Source: Phycisphaerae bacterium (GTDB lineage Bacteria > Planctomycetota > Phycisphaerae > UBA1845). Taken from it: DNA of 64,000 bases. The stretch is taken from the NCBI GenBank assembly GCA_029260015.1, contig JAJDEB010000036.1:1092554-1156553 (forward strand), written 5' to 3'. A program made the position numbers and the translations under genes. A model generated the notes under the pieces. It ran no database searches. It was not told the origin of the DNA and saw only the letters and a list, made by a program, of their open reading frames with translations. Below are positions 23,443 through 31,974 of this stretch, piece after piece. Each line of letters starts with the position of its first letter. Positions within the stretch are counted from its first letter, which is position 1.

Positions 23443-24510
23443 TCAGTGCTGCGTAAGCAGGATCGCCATACCAGCAACATACACGAGTAGCAGCACGACC
23501 GAGTCCACGCCCAACCCCATCACCTTACGCGTCGTTCGATAAGCAATCCCCGCAACAGCGATTGACATCATCATCACCGCAAATAGCCCAGCCAGAATGT
23601 TCAGGTTGGCAGAGAAGTTATCGCCAGACATGCTCAAAGGGTCGCCCGTCGCAAACGTCGAGACCTTGATCACCGGAACAACCAACATATTGAACATGTT
23701 GCTGCCAAAGATATTCCCGAGGGCCATGTCGAGATTGTTAATCTTGACTGCCGTCAAACTCGTCGCGATCTCCGGCAAGGAAGTCGCGACGGCAAGGAAG
23801 CAAATTCCGATTGCCGTCTTACCCAACGAACGCCCCAAACACTCAATATGATGTTCCGACAACACATCGCCTGTTTGCGTCAGCCACCATGCCGACATCA
23901 CAGTCATGACCGAAACGACGATCAACGCCACGACGACCCCCATAGGTCGTGGGGACGCTTCCTTCAAATCCACAGTCGCAGAGCCACGATTTTCGAAACG
24001 TTGCGACAAACTCATAAACCAGATGTACGTCACGATGATCGACAACGACGAAACGATCTCGATGGTTTGCTGAATGACCGGGCTGCCTGCAAACTTCTGC
24101 ACCATGGCGATCGCGCTGATGGAAAATACGATCATCACGATTCCGAATGAACTGTTCAGCAGTTGAGTGCGACGCGCGTTCCGGAGCACCGAACCATCCG
24201 CCAGCGCCACGTTCATGATCACGATGATGACGACATTAAACGAGCAACTGCCATAGACGGCGGCGAAGGCCATATCCACCGCACCAATTGCGCTGGCCGT
24301 CGCACCAGCAACGACTTCCGGCAGGCTCGTTACCGTCGCCAGAAGCAACATTCCCACAAATGCTTGACCGAGTTTCCATTCATCGGCGAAGCGGTCGGCG
24401 AGTTTCGTCAGGCGAATGGCGATCAGCACAACGATCGCGCCGGCGATTAGCAATTCGCCCAAAAGCATCGGTGTCGTCACGTTGTTGGGGTACAGCCACT
24501 GTGTCAGCAC
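23443..24510 (-). CDS. Na+/Ca2+ exchanger family (CaCA, YrbG-like) membrane antiporter
   Basis: 355-aa inner-membrane antiporter with about ten helices in two inverted halves. Both alpha repeats are clear: VTSLPEVVAGATASAIGAVDMAFAAVYGSCSFNVV in the first half and ATSLPEIATSLTAVKINNLDMALGNIFGSNMFN in the second, carrying the acidic and GS-N-N ion-coordinating residues of the family. Prokaryotic members exchange cytosolic Ca2+ (or K+/Na+) against Na+ or H+; the ions transported here are not determined by sequence. It is monocistronic as far as can be seen. Confidence 0.9.
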   Translation of the reverse strand: MLTQWLYPNNVTTPMLLGELLIAGAIVVLIAIRLTKLADRFADEWKLGQAFVGMLLLATVTSLPEVVAGATASAIGAVDMAFAAVYGSCSFNVVIIVIMNVALADGSVLRNARRTQLLNSSFGIVMIVFSISAIAMVQKFAGSPVIQQTIEIVSSLSIIVTYIWFMSLSQRFENRGSATVDLKEASPRPMGVVVALIVVSVMTVMSAWWLTQTGDVLSEHHIECLGRSLGKTAIGICFLAVATSLPEIATSLTAVKINNLDMALGNIFGSNMFNMLVVPVIKVSTFATGDPLSMSGDNFSANLNILAGLFAVMMMSIAVAGIAYRTTRKVMGLGVDSVVLLLVYVAGMAILLTQH

Positions 24511-24630
24511 GGGTTCGCCTCGAAGACTTGCCTGGTATTTGGCGGCAAGGGTTGCAGATTATAACCATCTAACACTGCGCTGGACAATTTGACTTTTTGG
24601 TGAAATTTGGAATGAGTTGATTCGTGGCGA

Positions 24631-24873
24631 TTACTTTGCTGAGAAAAACCTGGCGCTGGTGCCATCTGGCCCGACGCGTGCCCGAACTTTTTGAAGACAA
24701 CGCGGACACCGACCTTCGTAGACGGTACCGGCAGCGTTCTTGTAAACCCGGACATAAACATCACAACATTCAAAATGAACACCGATCCAAGAGCGCTTGG
24801 GCGGGACGGCGCACTCGTCCGATTCGCCAAGGCCATCAATATCGACAATAAAGTCCGGATCGCTGTTCATCAA
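24631..24873 (-). CDS. Small Cys-rich conserved protein, possible zinc binder
   Basis: 80 aa, unrecognised by function. Five cysteines (21, 36, 37, 56, 59) include GRCPRC at 54-59, with HFECCDVYVRVYKN earlier, which could make a four-Cys zinc knuckle. The segment from RSWIGVHFECC to RARVGPDG looks well structured and I have the impression of similar planctomycetal hypotheticals, which is memory, not a search. It follows the FchA-like gene by 17 bases on the same strand and is probably co-transcribed with it. Confidence 0.65.
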   Translation of the reverse strand: MMNSDPDFIVDIDGLGESDECAVPPKRSWIGVHFECCDVYVRVYKNAAGTVYEGRCPRCLQKVRARVGPDGTSARFFSAK

Positions 24874-24890
24874 AGATTGTATCGGCAGCC

Positions 24891-25535
24891 TTACGCCCCG
24901 CGCTTCATTCGCGTGCGCAATCCCCTGATGATTTCCGATAACCGTGTGTTGGCGGCATGTTCTAATGCGTCAATACGCCGCCCAGCTTCCTCTGCCTCAA
25001 CCGAATCAGCTAGTTGATCCGCATTGACCCGTACGCTGCAAGCCGCACAACGCACCGTCGCCTCCGCCAAAATTGCTGCGGCTTCCAGGTCACTGAGTAG
25101 CCACTTGTTACCCCACTCCATCAAATCAATTAGCGCCCCAAGCACATCATTTGATTTTGTAGCGATGCCCATCGGAACGCCCATCGATCGACGGGTGGCT
25201 TGCTGCAATTCTTCCTTCGCCTCGGGCGTATCGTTTTTGGCTTTCGACACAGCCACATACGCGCCATACGCTTTCGCATCGTCGTCGATGGATTGGCGAA
25301 GCGATTCGTCAAGCTGGCGCAAACGATCGGCGATCGACCAAACCGGACAATTCTGATCCGTCTGGCGATCCTTGTGCATCGAGTAAGCAGCCACCATCCG
25401 CGAAAGCGTCGCGCCCAGCGCGCCAACTGCTCCAGCCACCGCACCACCACCGGGCGTCGAAACGCGGGCCGAAACAGCATCGAAGAATTCCGACAGCCCC
25501 ATGTCAACCAACTTGGAATCACCTGCCTGCGTCAT
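24891..25535 (-). CDS. Cyclodeaminase/cyclohydrolase (FchA-like)
   Basis: 214 aa of the formiminotransferase-cyclodeaminase family, mostly helical. The signature STPGGGAVAGAVGALGATLSRMVAAYS near residue 32 and DDAKAYGAYVAVSKAKNDTPEAKEELQQATRRSMGVPM are typical. Family members convert 5-formimino-tetrahydrofolate to 5,10-methenyl-tetrahydrofolate or act as methenyl-THF cyclohydrolases in the cytosol. It overlaps the upstream glycosyltransferase-type gene by 4 bases (ATGA), so the two are translated together, which is an odd metabolic pairing. Confidence 0.87.
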   Translation of the reverse strand: MTQAGDSKLVDMGLSEFFDAVSARVSTPGGGAVAGAVGALGATLSRMVAAYSMHKDRQTDQNCPVWSIADRLRQLDESLRQSIDDDAKAYGAYVAVSKAKNDTPEAKEELQQATRRSMGVPMGIATKSNDVLGALIDLMEWGNKWLLSDLEAAAILAEATVRCAACSVRVNADQLADSVEAEEAGRRIDALEHAANTRLSEIIRGLRTRMKRGA

Positions 25536-26248
25536 GCTGTATCTTTCTCATAATCAATATTCATTTTAACCAACACTTTCTCGATCGTGTCCGCCAATTC
25601 GCAATCCGCATCGAGATCGCCCAGCGCTTTTTTCAAATCCTCGACGCGATCAATATCGTAACCCATTTCCGCCTGCCAAATCGACAATCCGTTCTGTTCG
25701 GCAATCGCAGTAGTCTGTTCAAACACGCGCGGCGTACCCCAATCAATACCGCGAAACAACTGCGGGAAGTGCCGCCGCGTCGCCAGAAAATAGTAACCGC
25801 CATCGGCGCAAGGACCGACGGCAATGTCCACCGAAGTCAATCGCCTTCGCAAGGTGCGGAGCGTGTTCCAATTCTGCATCGGGCTATCCACACCGAGAAA
25901 CACAACTTCGCGTGCACCGCCGTCAAACGCCTTCGCAGAAGCCCGCTCCAAACGCTCGCCCAAATCGCCACCACCTTGAGGCCAACATGACACCTGCAAA
26001 TTTTGCAACGCCTCCGGATCAAGAATCGGCAGAAACCCGTCCAATGCGTCGTCGGGCGACCCGACTAAGATAGGACAACACCATTCATCCACAGTCAGTT
26101 CGCGCCAGATGTGTCGCATGCATGCTCGCTGGATGCGGGCGGCATCGTCCGGCGACACCGGTGGGCACAACCTTGTCATCACCGCGCCAGGCACTGGGTA
26201 CTTGGCAAACAGAAGCACGACGGATTGGTTTTCAAATTCAGCGGCCAT
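25532..26248 (-). CDS. TIGR04282-family (DUF2064) glycosyltransferase-like protein
   Basis: 238 aa from the ATG at 26248; the frame stays open upstream only by running through a palindromic repeat (giving FWIPACAGMT-like residues), which is not a real N-terminus. Family features: VVLLFAKYPVPGAVMTRLCPPVSPDDAARI at the start, VFLGVDSPMQN for the D-x-D/S region, VGPCADGGYYFLAT and FRGIDWGTPRVFEQT. The proteins have a MobA/GT-A nucleotide-sugar fold; a substrate is not established. It shares a 4-base overlap with the FchA-like gene. Confidence 0.85.
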   Translation of the reverse strand: MAAEFENQSVVLLFAKYPVPGAVMTRLCPPVSPDDAARIQRACMRHIWRELTVDEWCCPILVGSPDDALDGFLPILDPEALQNLQVSCWPQGGGDLGERLERASAKAFDGGAREVVFLGVDSPMQNWNTLRTLRRRLTSVDIAVGPCADGGYYFLATRRHFPQLFRGIDWGTPRVFEQTTAIAEQNGLSIWQAEMGYDIDRVEDLKKALGDLDADCELADTIEKVLVKMNIDYEKDTA

Positions 26249-26317
26249 TTTGGTAGTAACTCTATCACGTCGTCGTAGCACGGCGACTGTGGTTTCTTGG
26301 TGGTATTCGCGCTTTAC

Positions 26318-26471
26318 CGTCATTCCCGCGCATGCGGGAATCCAGAAACGCAAGAGAATACTCCACTATTCTTTCCATCACTTGTGGTCGCAACGAATCT
26401 TCCACGGTCGGTAACGCTACTTTGGCAGGGGTGACGCATGCAACTGGATTCCCGCGTGCGCGGGAATGACG
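26318..26471. mobile_element. MITE-like element, 154 bp with 28-bp inverted termini
   Basis: The left arm (26318-26345) and right arm (26444-26471) are inverted copies with one mismatch in 28. Each arm contains its own palindrome of the form ATTCCCGCG/C..GCGGGAAT, the familiar genome-wide repeat seen in many bacteria. The 98-base interior has no open frame of note. It lies between the DUF2064 gene start and the end of the AtoE-type gene. No target-site duplication could be made out. Confidence 0.75.
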
Positions 26472-26509
26472 GCGGGACGTGTTGCCACCTAGCGGGTGCC
26501 GCACTCACC

Positions 26510-27973
26510 CTACCACACCACCGCCAACGCAAAAATCGGTATCGCCGCCAACATCAACAGCGCACAATACCCCATGAATTCGCGGGCGTTCACCTTGGTC
26601 ATGCCCATCAGCGGAATTGCCCAGAACGGCTGCACCATGTTCGTGAGTTGATCGCCATACGCGATGGCCATCACCGTCCGCTCCATCGAAAACCCAAGCT
26701 CCTGCGCCGCTCCGCACATGATCGGCCCCTGCACAATCCACTGCCCTCCGCCCGACGGCACAAAGAAATTCACCACGCCCGCGCTCGCGAGCGTCGCCAG
26801 CGGAAACGTGCAATCAACTGAAATGTTGAGCAACCCAGCTGCGATCTGCGATGCTTCGACGAACCCGTTCGATATCGCAGCCGCCAATCCCGCCCCGGCC
26901 ATCAAACCCTGGATACCGCTGTATAGAGGAAACTGAATCACGATCCCCACGATCGCCGACCCACCGCTGGACACTGCCCGCAAGTACGACATCAAATTGC
27001 CATGCAGGACCAATCCCATCGCCAGAAACAAACTGTTGACGAAGTTTAGATTGATCGAACGGGCGATCGCCATCCACCAACCGGCATCTTCTTTGACCGA
27101 ATGAGCGTCAGCCACCCTTTGAAACAATCCGAGAAATATCAGCCCACCAATCAGCCAGGGCAGCGCCGGCGATTCGTTGATAAACCGCGCCAACGTTCGC
27201 GCCGGCGGTTCCGATTCGGGCAATTCGGAATCGTCCGCTTCAATGGTTGCTTTTTTTTGAGTTGATTGCTTGCCGTTCGGAAGGGCCAGCAATCCAAAAA
27301 ACAACGGTATCGCCACAAACAGGCCAGCCGTCAGCAGTAAGTTTCGCGACCCCAAGAGCGTGCGATCAATGGTGATTGGGGCGATCTCGGCGGTGAAACT
27401 GTTATCGCCGGATCCGACGATGATGTTCATCCGCTCCGACGCGACCTTCAGCGGTGCCGACCCGGAAAGCCCGCCGTGCCAGATCATCATGCCCGCATAA
27501 GCAGCCGCGACAATCAACGCATACTGGCAGGTGATCTTCCGACGTTCAAATTGACTCCGAAGCTCCGAAGCAAGCACACCCGCAAGGATCAACCCGAACC
27601 CCCAGTTGATCCAGCAACCCACGCAAGAGACGGCTGCTATCATCATCACACCGCCACGATTGGAACGCGGGATCGACGCGATGCGCTTCAACATGCGCTG
27701 CGAGAGCGGGGCTTTGGCCAACCCGAATCCGGTCAGCAACACCAAGCACATCTGCAAAGCAAACGTCAAAAAGCCCGGGTTCCAAATCGCGTCAAGCCAC
27801 ATGCCCCCAAGCAGCACGGTGCGATCACCAAACGATTGCCGAGCGACCGACTGTTCCTGCGGAACCAAAAGGGCAAGCGCAAAGACCACCAGCGTCAGCA
27901 AACAAGCCAGCGCCAACGGATCAGGCAAAAACCGCTGCGTTAGTTTCGTAAATAATTCACCAAGACGACGCAT
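26510..27973 (-). CDS. AtoE-family short-chain fatty acid transporter
   Basis: 487-aa polytopic inner-membrane protein of the short-chain fatty-acid/C4-type transporter family. Family features include the N-terminal FTKLTQRFLPDPLALACLLTLVVF, GFGLILAGVLASELRSQF, IWHGGLSGSAPLKVA, FPLYSGIQGLMAGAGLAAAIS and the C-terminal FFVPSGGGQWIVQGPIM followed by GDQLTNMVQPFWAIPLMGM. AtoE in Escherichia coli accompanies acetoacetate/butyrate degradation genes; none of those genes are here, so the substrate is uncertain. About eleven to twelve hydrophobic segments can be drawn. Confidence 0.9.
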   Translation of the reverse strand: MRRLGELFTKLTQRFLPDPLALACLLTLVVFALALLVPQEQSVARQSFGDRTVLLGGMWLDAIWNPGFLTFALQMCLVLLTGFGLAKAPLSQRMLKRIASIPRSNRGGVMMIAAVSCVGCWINWGFGLILAGVLASELRSQFERRKITCQYALIVAAAYAGMMIWHGGLSGSAPLKVASERMNIIVGSGDNSFTAEIAPITIDRTLLGSRNLLLTAGLFVAIPLFFGLLALPNGKQSTQKKATIEADDSELPESEPPARTLARFINESPALPWLIGGLIFLGLFQRVADAHSVKEDAGWWMAIARSINLNFVNSLFLAMGLVLHGNLMSYLRAVSSGGSAIVGIVIQFPLYSGIQGLMAGAGLAAAISNGFVEASQIAAGLLNISVDCTFPLATLASAGVVNFFVPSGGGQWIVQGPIMCGAAQELGFSMERTVMAIAYGDQLTNMVQPFWAIPLMGMTKVNAREFMGYCALLMLAAIPIFALAVVW

Positions 27974-28061
27974 GCGCTCATGTTAATACATACAACGACG
28001 ATCGCATCATCAAAGAAACAAATGCATTTGCGCTCGCCACAAGAAGTTTATTTTCATGCCC

Positions 28062-28091
28062 TTGAATCACACCTGTGGTTTTTGTTATAGT
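28062..28091 (+). promoter_or_regulatory. Candidate sigma-70 promoter of the SIMPL gene
   Basis: TTGAAT (28062-28067), 18-base spacer, TATAGT (28086-28091). Transcription from about 28098 would give a leader of roughly 100 bases before the ATG at 28202. Confidence 0.5.
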
Positions 28092-28201
28092 TGCCACGCT
28101 GCGAAACGGATTTTCGCTTCTGCCGCACCGGTGTTGCAAATCTTCTGACATTTATCTTACACCCGAGCCAACTGCTCTAAAGCAGCTCAAGGAGGAGCGC
28201 C

Positions 28202-28969
28202 ATGGAGTACCGTGTCCGCATCCAGTTTGCCACCGCCATCGTTGTCATTGCCCTCGGTATCGCCGCGAGTTTTGTCACCAGTACCTACATCGCGGCTGAA
28301 GCTTATGAAGGCCGAAACAAATTCGACCATCACCAGAATCAGACCATTACCGTTAAAGGATCGACCCGCCACCGCGTCCGAAGCGACCGAGCCGTCTGGG
28401 CCATCGTAGTCAAGGGCGAGGGCGAAGACCTGCAATCGGCGTTCGAAGTACTCGATTCCGGCGTCGAACGGGTCCGGTCGTTCCTGAACACCAACGGATT
28501 CGCAGCCAATCAATTTGGACTTGGTGCAATTTCGACCACGACGAAGTATGCCCGCGACGCCAAAGGAAACCGAACCGACGAAGTCACCGGATACCGTTTG
28601 GAGCGGCGTTTCGGCGTCCGGACATCTGACGTGAATCTGGTCGCCAGAGCGGCTGGCAACGTCACCCAGCTTCTCAAAGAGGGCGTGTTCGTCATTTCTC
28701 AATCGCCGGAATACACCTATACCAAGCTTGCCCCATTGAAAATCGAGTTGATGGCCAAAGCCTCTGCCGATGCCCACGACCGCGCTGAAAATATTGCGGC
28801 GAGCACCGAGAGCAAACTGGGCGAACTGCGCGATGCGCGGATGGGCGTCCTGCAAATCACCGCACCCGATTCGACCGACGTCAGCAGCTACGGCATATAC
28901 GACACCTATACGATCGATAAAGACGTCCGCGCCGTGGTGACCGCGACTTTTGGGATTGAAGCATCGTGA
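28202..28969 (+). CDS. SIMPL-domain (DUF541) envelope protein
   Basis: 255 aa with AAGGAGG 8 bases ahead of the ATG. One N-terminal membrane helix/signal anchor (FATAIVVIALGIAASFVTSTYIAA) is followed by the SIMPL domain (TITVKGSTRHRVRSDRAVWAIVVKGEGEDLQSAFEVLDSGVERVRSFL, ... TGYRLERRFGVRTSDVNLVAR and ... AKASADAHDRAENIAASTESKLGELRDARMGVLQI). SIMPL proteins such as BP26 form large oligomers; their function is not settled. It precedes the amidase gene by 51 bases, so both are likely transcribed together as envelope genes. Confidence 0.9.
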   Translation: MEYRVRIQFATAIVVIALGIAASFVTSTYIAAEAYEGRNKFDHHQNQTITVKGSTRHRVRSDRAVWAIVVKGEGEDLQSAFEVLDSGVERVRSFLNTNGFAANQFGLGAISTTTKYARDAKGNRTDEVTGYRLERRFGVRTSDVNLVARAAGNVTQLLKEGVFVISQSPEYTYTKLAPLKIELMAKASADAHDRAENIAASTESKLGELRDARMGVLQITAPDSTDVSSYGIYDTYTIDKDVRAVVTATFGIEAS

Positions 28970-29020
28970 CAAACCCGCGATCATGCTTGGCTGATTTGAA
29001 ACCCCCAACGAAAGGTAATA

Positions 29021-29734
29021 ATGATGCCAACGCGAATCGCGGCGACTTCTCAAACATGCGTTCCCAATAGCAAGCTCCGACGAAGTCTGAGGCCTTGTAA
29101 AATCCTACTTGTGCTCGCCTTCGGAATGCTGGCTGGCTGTTCCAATCTTCATGTGCCGGATGTGCAGATTGTTTCTCGGGCTGACTGGGCAGGTGCCGAC
29201 GACGTTCCGATGATGGAGCGATTCGTCGAACATGCGCCCGATCGACTAACGATTCACCATGCCGGCGTGGTGGATGACGGGTCGGTGGCGGGCGACGAAA
29301 AAATGAGGCGGCTTTTCAACTTCAGCGTCAAGCAGCGACCCTGGGGTGATGTGCCCTACCACTTCGTGATCGATCGGACCGGATGCATTCGCGAAGGGCG
29401 CGATATGATTTACGCTCCGGACACGAACACCAGTTACGACGTCGACAGCCACATCTGCATTTGCGTCAACGGCGATCTGACCAAGCAACCGCTGATGGAA
29501 AATCAGTACCGTTCACTGGTGGACTTGCTCGTGAAACTAGCAGCCGACCTCGATGTGCCCAATGACCGCATCGCCGGGCACAAGGACTATGCCCCGGGCG
29601 AAACCACCTGCCCCGGTGTGCTGGAAAACTACATCGAAAACGGGTGGCTCATCGAAGACATGGAAAACGTGCGAGCAGGAAAGCCATACGAGTTTCGAGA
29701 ATCGCAGTACGTCAGTTCCGAGTCGAAGAAGTAA
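29021..29734 (+). CDS. N-acetylmuramoyl-L-alanine amidase lipoprotein (Amidase_2)
   Basis: 237 aa; two adjacent ATG codons (29021, 29024) are possible starts, behind GAAAGG. A signal peptide with lipobox LAGC (after LVLAFGMLAGC) anchors it. The zinc amidase fold is evident: RLTIHHAGV (first His), PYHFVIDRTGCIREGR, SHICICVNGDL, AGHKDY (second His) and TTCPG (Cys ligand). The enzyme cleaves the bond between MurNAc and L-Ala in peptidoglycan, here presumably for wall turnover or recycling. It lies behind the SIMPL gene and before a bidirectional terminator. Confidence 0.92.
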   Translation: MMPTRIAATSQTCVPNSKLRRSLRPCKILLVLAFGMLAGCSNLHVPDVQIVSRADWAGADDVPMMERFVEHAPDRLTIHHAGVVDDGSVAGDEKMRRLFNFSVKQRPWGDVPYHFVIDRTGCIREGRDMIYAPDTNTSYDVDSHICICVNGDLTKQPLMENQYRSLVDLLVKLAADLDVPNDRIAGHKDYAPGETTCPGVLENYIENGWLIEDMENVRAGKPYEFRESQYVSSESKK

Positions 29735-29764
29735 TCAGAACATCGAGACAAACATGGCATAAAA

Positions 29765-29796
29765 AAAGACCGGACGGTTTGAACCGTCCGGTCTTT
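29765..29796. terminator. Bidirectional Rho-independent terminator
   Basis: Arms AAAGACCGGACGGTT (29765-29779) and AACCGTCCGGTCTTT (29782-29796) form a 15-bp stem flanked by A-run on the left and T-run on the right. It serves the amidase transcript (plus) and the PEP-CTERM transcript (minus), which converge here. Confidence 0.93.
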
Positions 29797-29821
29797 ATCA
29801 TTTGATAAGTTGTAGGTCGAA

Positions 29822-30568
29822 CTACGAACGACGATTGCGACGAAGTGCCACCGCACCACAGCCAGCCGCCAGAAGCATAATCGATGCTGGCTCGGGAATG
29901 GGCGTATCCGCAATGAACAACCAATCCTGCGTTCCCGAAGATTCCTGACCAATCGAACTGTATGTCACCCAACCGCGTCCGACCAATGGGTCCAGTGCGG
30001 AAACCGCCGGATACGAACCTAAACGATGCTGATCGCGAACGACCAAAAACGAATCGTTGTTCCCATCAACTTGATCCCAGATCGTCCACTCGGTGCCAGC
30101 AGCAATGTCAGCATTGCCAGCCAGCGCCGTGATCGTTCCGTTGTTCGCTGCGTTGTTTGGCGTAACTTTCCATCCACCCATCGGGCCGACCACACCTTCA
30201 ACGTTCATCGTGTAGGTAAAGTCAATGGCGAATAATCCTTCACCGTAGCCGTATGTACCACCCGCATCGACGCCGCCCTTGGCCACACCCGAAATGTTGA
30301 TCTCGAGGTCACCGCCCAAATCGTTGACGTTCATGCTCATGCTGGACCCGTCACCGGGGTCAAATGAAAAGGAGGTAACCCCACCCACACCACCAACCAG
30401 ACTTCCAGACGATGGTGTCTGCTGAAACAAGTTGTCCAAGCGCAGCCCATAGGGCGGTGGATCTTGTTCAGCATCAGGATGATTTAAGATCGGAGTCGTG
30501 AAGTTAAACGCGGACGCAGGAAGCGCCACGAACAAGGACAACAATATCGCGCCAGTGAGAGTTCGCAT
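29822..30568 (-). CDS. PEP-CTERM sorting-domain protein
   Basis: 248-aa exported protein with signal peptide (TLTGAILLSLFVALPASA) and a C-terminal PEP-CTERM tripartite signal: PIPEPAS, a hydrophobic helix IMLLAAGCGAVALRRN and a basic end RRS. Exosortase/archaeosortase-like enzymes recognise this tail; no exosortase gene is in the window. The body is beta-rich with Gly/Asp-rich turns (SFDPGDGSSMSMNVNDLGGDLEINISGVAKGG) and no known domain. A leader of about 130 bases separates it from the promoter at 30705-30734. Likely a cell-surface or exopolymer-associated protein. Confidence 0.9.
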   Translation of the reverse strand: MRTLTGAILLSLFVALPASAFNFTTPILNHPDAEQDPPPYGLRLDNLFQQTPSSGSLVGGVGGVTSFSFDPGDGSSMSMNVNDLGGDLEINISGVAKGGVDAGGTYGYGEGLFAIDFTYTMNVEGVVGPMGGWKVTPNNAANNGTITALAGNADIAAGTEWTIWDQVDGNNDSFLVVRDQHRLGSYPAVSALDPLVGRGWVTYSSIGQESSGTQDWLFIADTPIPEPASIMLLAAGCGAVALRRNRRS

Positions 30569-30704
30569 CGGTCTTTCTTTCCCCTGTGGTTGAAATCAAC
30601 CTTACCAGGTAATTCCGCCCCGAGTACCTCGGCCCAATTCCCCATGTGAGATTATGAGGAACACGAATGAAACAGGATCTCTCAAACCCGCCCGACTTAC
30701 CTTG

Positions 30705-30734
30705 ATTCTAGCGAAATCGAATCTCGAGAGTCAA
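30705..30734 (-). promoter_or_regulatory. Candidate promoter of the PEP-CTERM gene
   Basis: On the minus strand TTGACT (30734-30729), 18-base spacer, TAGAAT (30710-30705): five of six matches in each box. The 286-bp gap between 30569 and 30854 holds this promoter and no gene. Confidence 0.5.
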
Positions 30735-30854
30735 TGGGTCTGAACACCTTCTCGTGCTTCTAATGTTTTCATGGCCAGAAACCATTGCGTCGAAGTGAGT
30801 TTGGTTGCCAAAAATCGCTAAGTGCATACCGAAAAACCGTTTATTACATATTGC

Positions 30855-31964
30855 CTAGTGTATAACGGACCCGATCGGCGTCCTGGACTCCGCGGCAACG
30901 CCAGCTGACGCTTCAAAAAACCTCATCCACCGATCAGCGCAATTATCCCATTCATAGTGGTCAGTCACATATTCCCGTCCGATTTTGCCCAATTCTATCC
31001 GGCGGTCTTCGTCACCAAGCAATCCCACCACAGCGTCAGTCAACTGCTCGGGGTCATTGGTATCCGTGAGCAAACCTGTCTGATCGTGGATAACCGTTTC
31101 AGGAAGCCCGTCAGTATTCGATGCCACCACCGGCACACCACAAGCGCTCGACTCCAATGCAGCCACGCCGAAGCTTTCGACCACTGACGGAATCACCGAT
31201 ACCTGCCATCGTCGCAACAAGTTGGGAATCTCATCGTGGGGCTTCGGTTCAAACCACCGAATCCGGGCTGCAACGTTTGGATCGCTCACGGTTCGCTGCA
31301 ATTCTTTCGCGCGGACTCTTGTACCTACCATTTCGAATCGCACATCGGGCACGCGCGCCATGATTTCAGGCATCGCCGCAATAAACCGCTCCGCACCATA
31401 CGCCGGGCCGAAACCTTTTAGGAAACCCACTATCGGTTCGCGCACCGGAGTAGGAGCCGGTCTAAACAAATCCAAGTCAACGCCCAACGGTATGACATTG
31501 ACCTTCTTCGCATCAACACTTGCATACTCGGAAACCCGCTCTGCAAACCAATGACTGCACGTCGCGATTCCGTGCGCGCCTTTGAACATTTCCATCCGTC
31601 GCTTTTTAAGACGCGGCGTCTCTGGTGGCGCTTCGGGTGGCGGGTTGATGTCTGAACCCCAGGGCCAAAGGGCGAGCCGGCCATGACTGATCGGCTCATC
31701 GTAAAAACCCCAATCACTCAGATAGAAAACCGTGACCAGATCGTGCTCTTTGAAAAACTTGGACAGGTACTTCGCGCGGCGAACACTGCGGCGCACCGAA
31801 CTTCCCAGGCTTGGCCCGGGAACACCGAATCGTTCGTAGGTTGCACCTTCGGGTTGATGGTCACCCTTATAAACAAGATGCACGGTCGCGCCGCGCTCTC
31901 GAAGCGCCGCAACCATGCGTTTGGTGTGAGTGGCTTGGGGATGGGCAAAGATGCAGATTCGCAT
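30855..31964 (-). CDS. GT4-family glycosyltransferase
   Basis: 369-aa cytosolic GT-B glycosyltransferase. The start MRICIFAHPQATHTKRMVAALRERGATVHLV is the N-terminal Rossmann half; the C-terminal half shows VGFLKGFGPAYGAERFIAAMPEIMARVPDVRFEMVG, PHDEIPNLLRRWQVSVIPSVVESFGVAALESSACGVPVVASNTDGLPETV with the E-x7-E retaining motif, and TGLLTDTNDPEQL. It starts 10 bases after the Wzt-like ATPase gene, making a permease-ATPase-glycosyltransferase operon for an exported polysaccharide. Acceptor and donor sugars are not known. Confidence 0.92.
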   Translation of the reverse strand: MRICIFAHPQATHTKRMVAALRERGATVHLVYKGDHQPEGATYERFGVPGPSLGSSVRRSVRRAKYLSKFFKEHDLVTVFYLSDWGFYDEPISHGRLALWPWGSDINPPPEAPPETPRLKKRRMEMFKGAHGIATCSHWFAERVSEYASVDAKKVNVIPLGVDLDLFRPAPTPVREPIVGFLKGFGPAYGAERFIAAMPEIMARVPDVRFEMVGTRVRAKELQRTVSDPNVAARIRWFEPKPHDEIPNLLRRWQVSVIPSVVESFGVAALESSACGVPVVASNTDGLPETVIHDQTGLLTDTNDPEQLTDAVVGLLGDEDRRIELGKIGREYVTDHYEWDNCADRWMRFFEASAGVAAESRTPIGSVIH

Positions 31965-31974
31965 GGGATGGCGT

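Noticed and set aside
26249-26353. Extended N-terminus of the TIGR04282-type protein reading FWIPACAGMT
   Set aside because: It is translation of the palindromic repeat, a known artefact; the real start at 26248 matches the family.
28187-29053. 288-aa open frame on the minus strand
   Set aside because: It lies opposite the SIMPL gene, which has a strong ribosome site, signal anchor and family motifs; the minus frame shows none.
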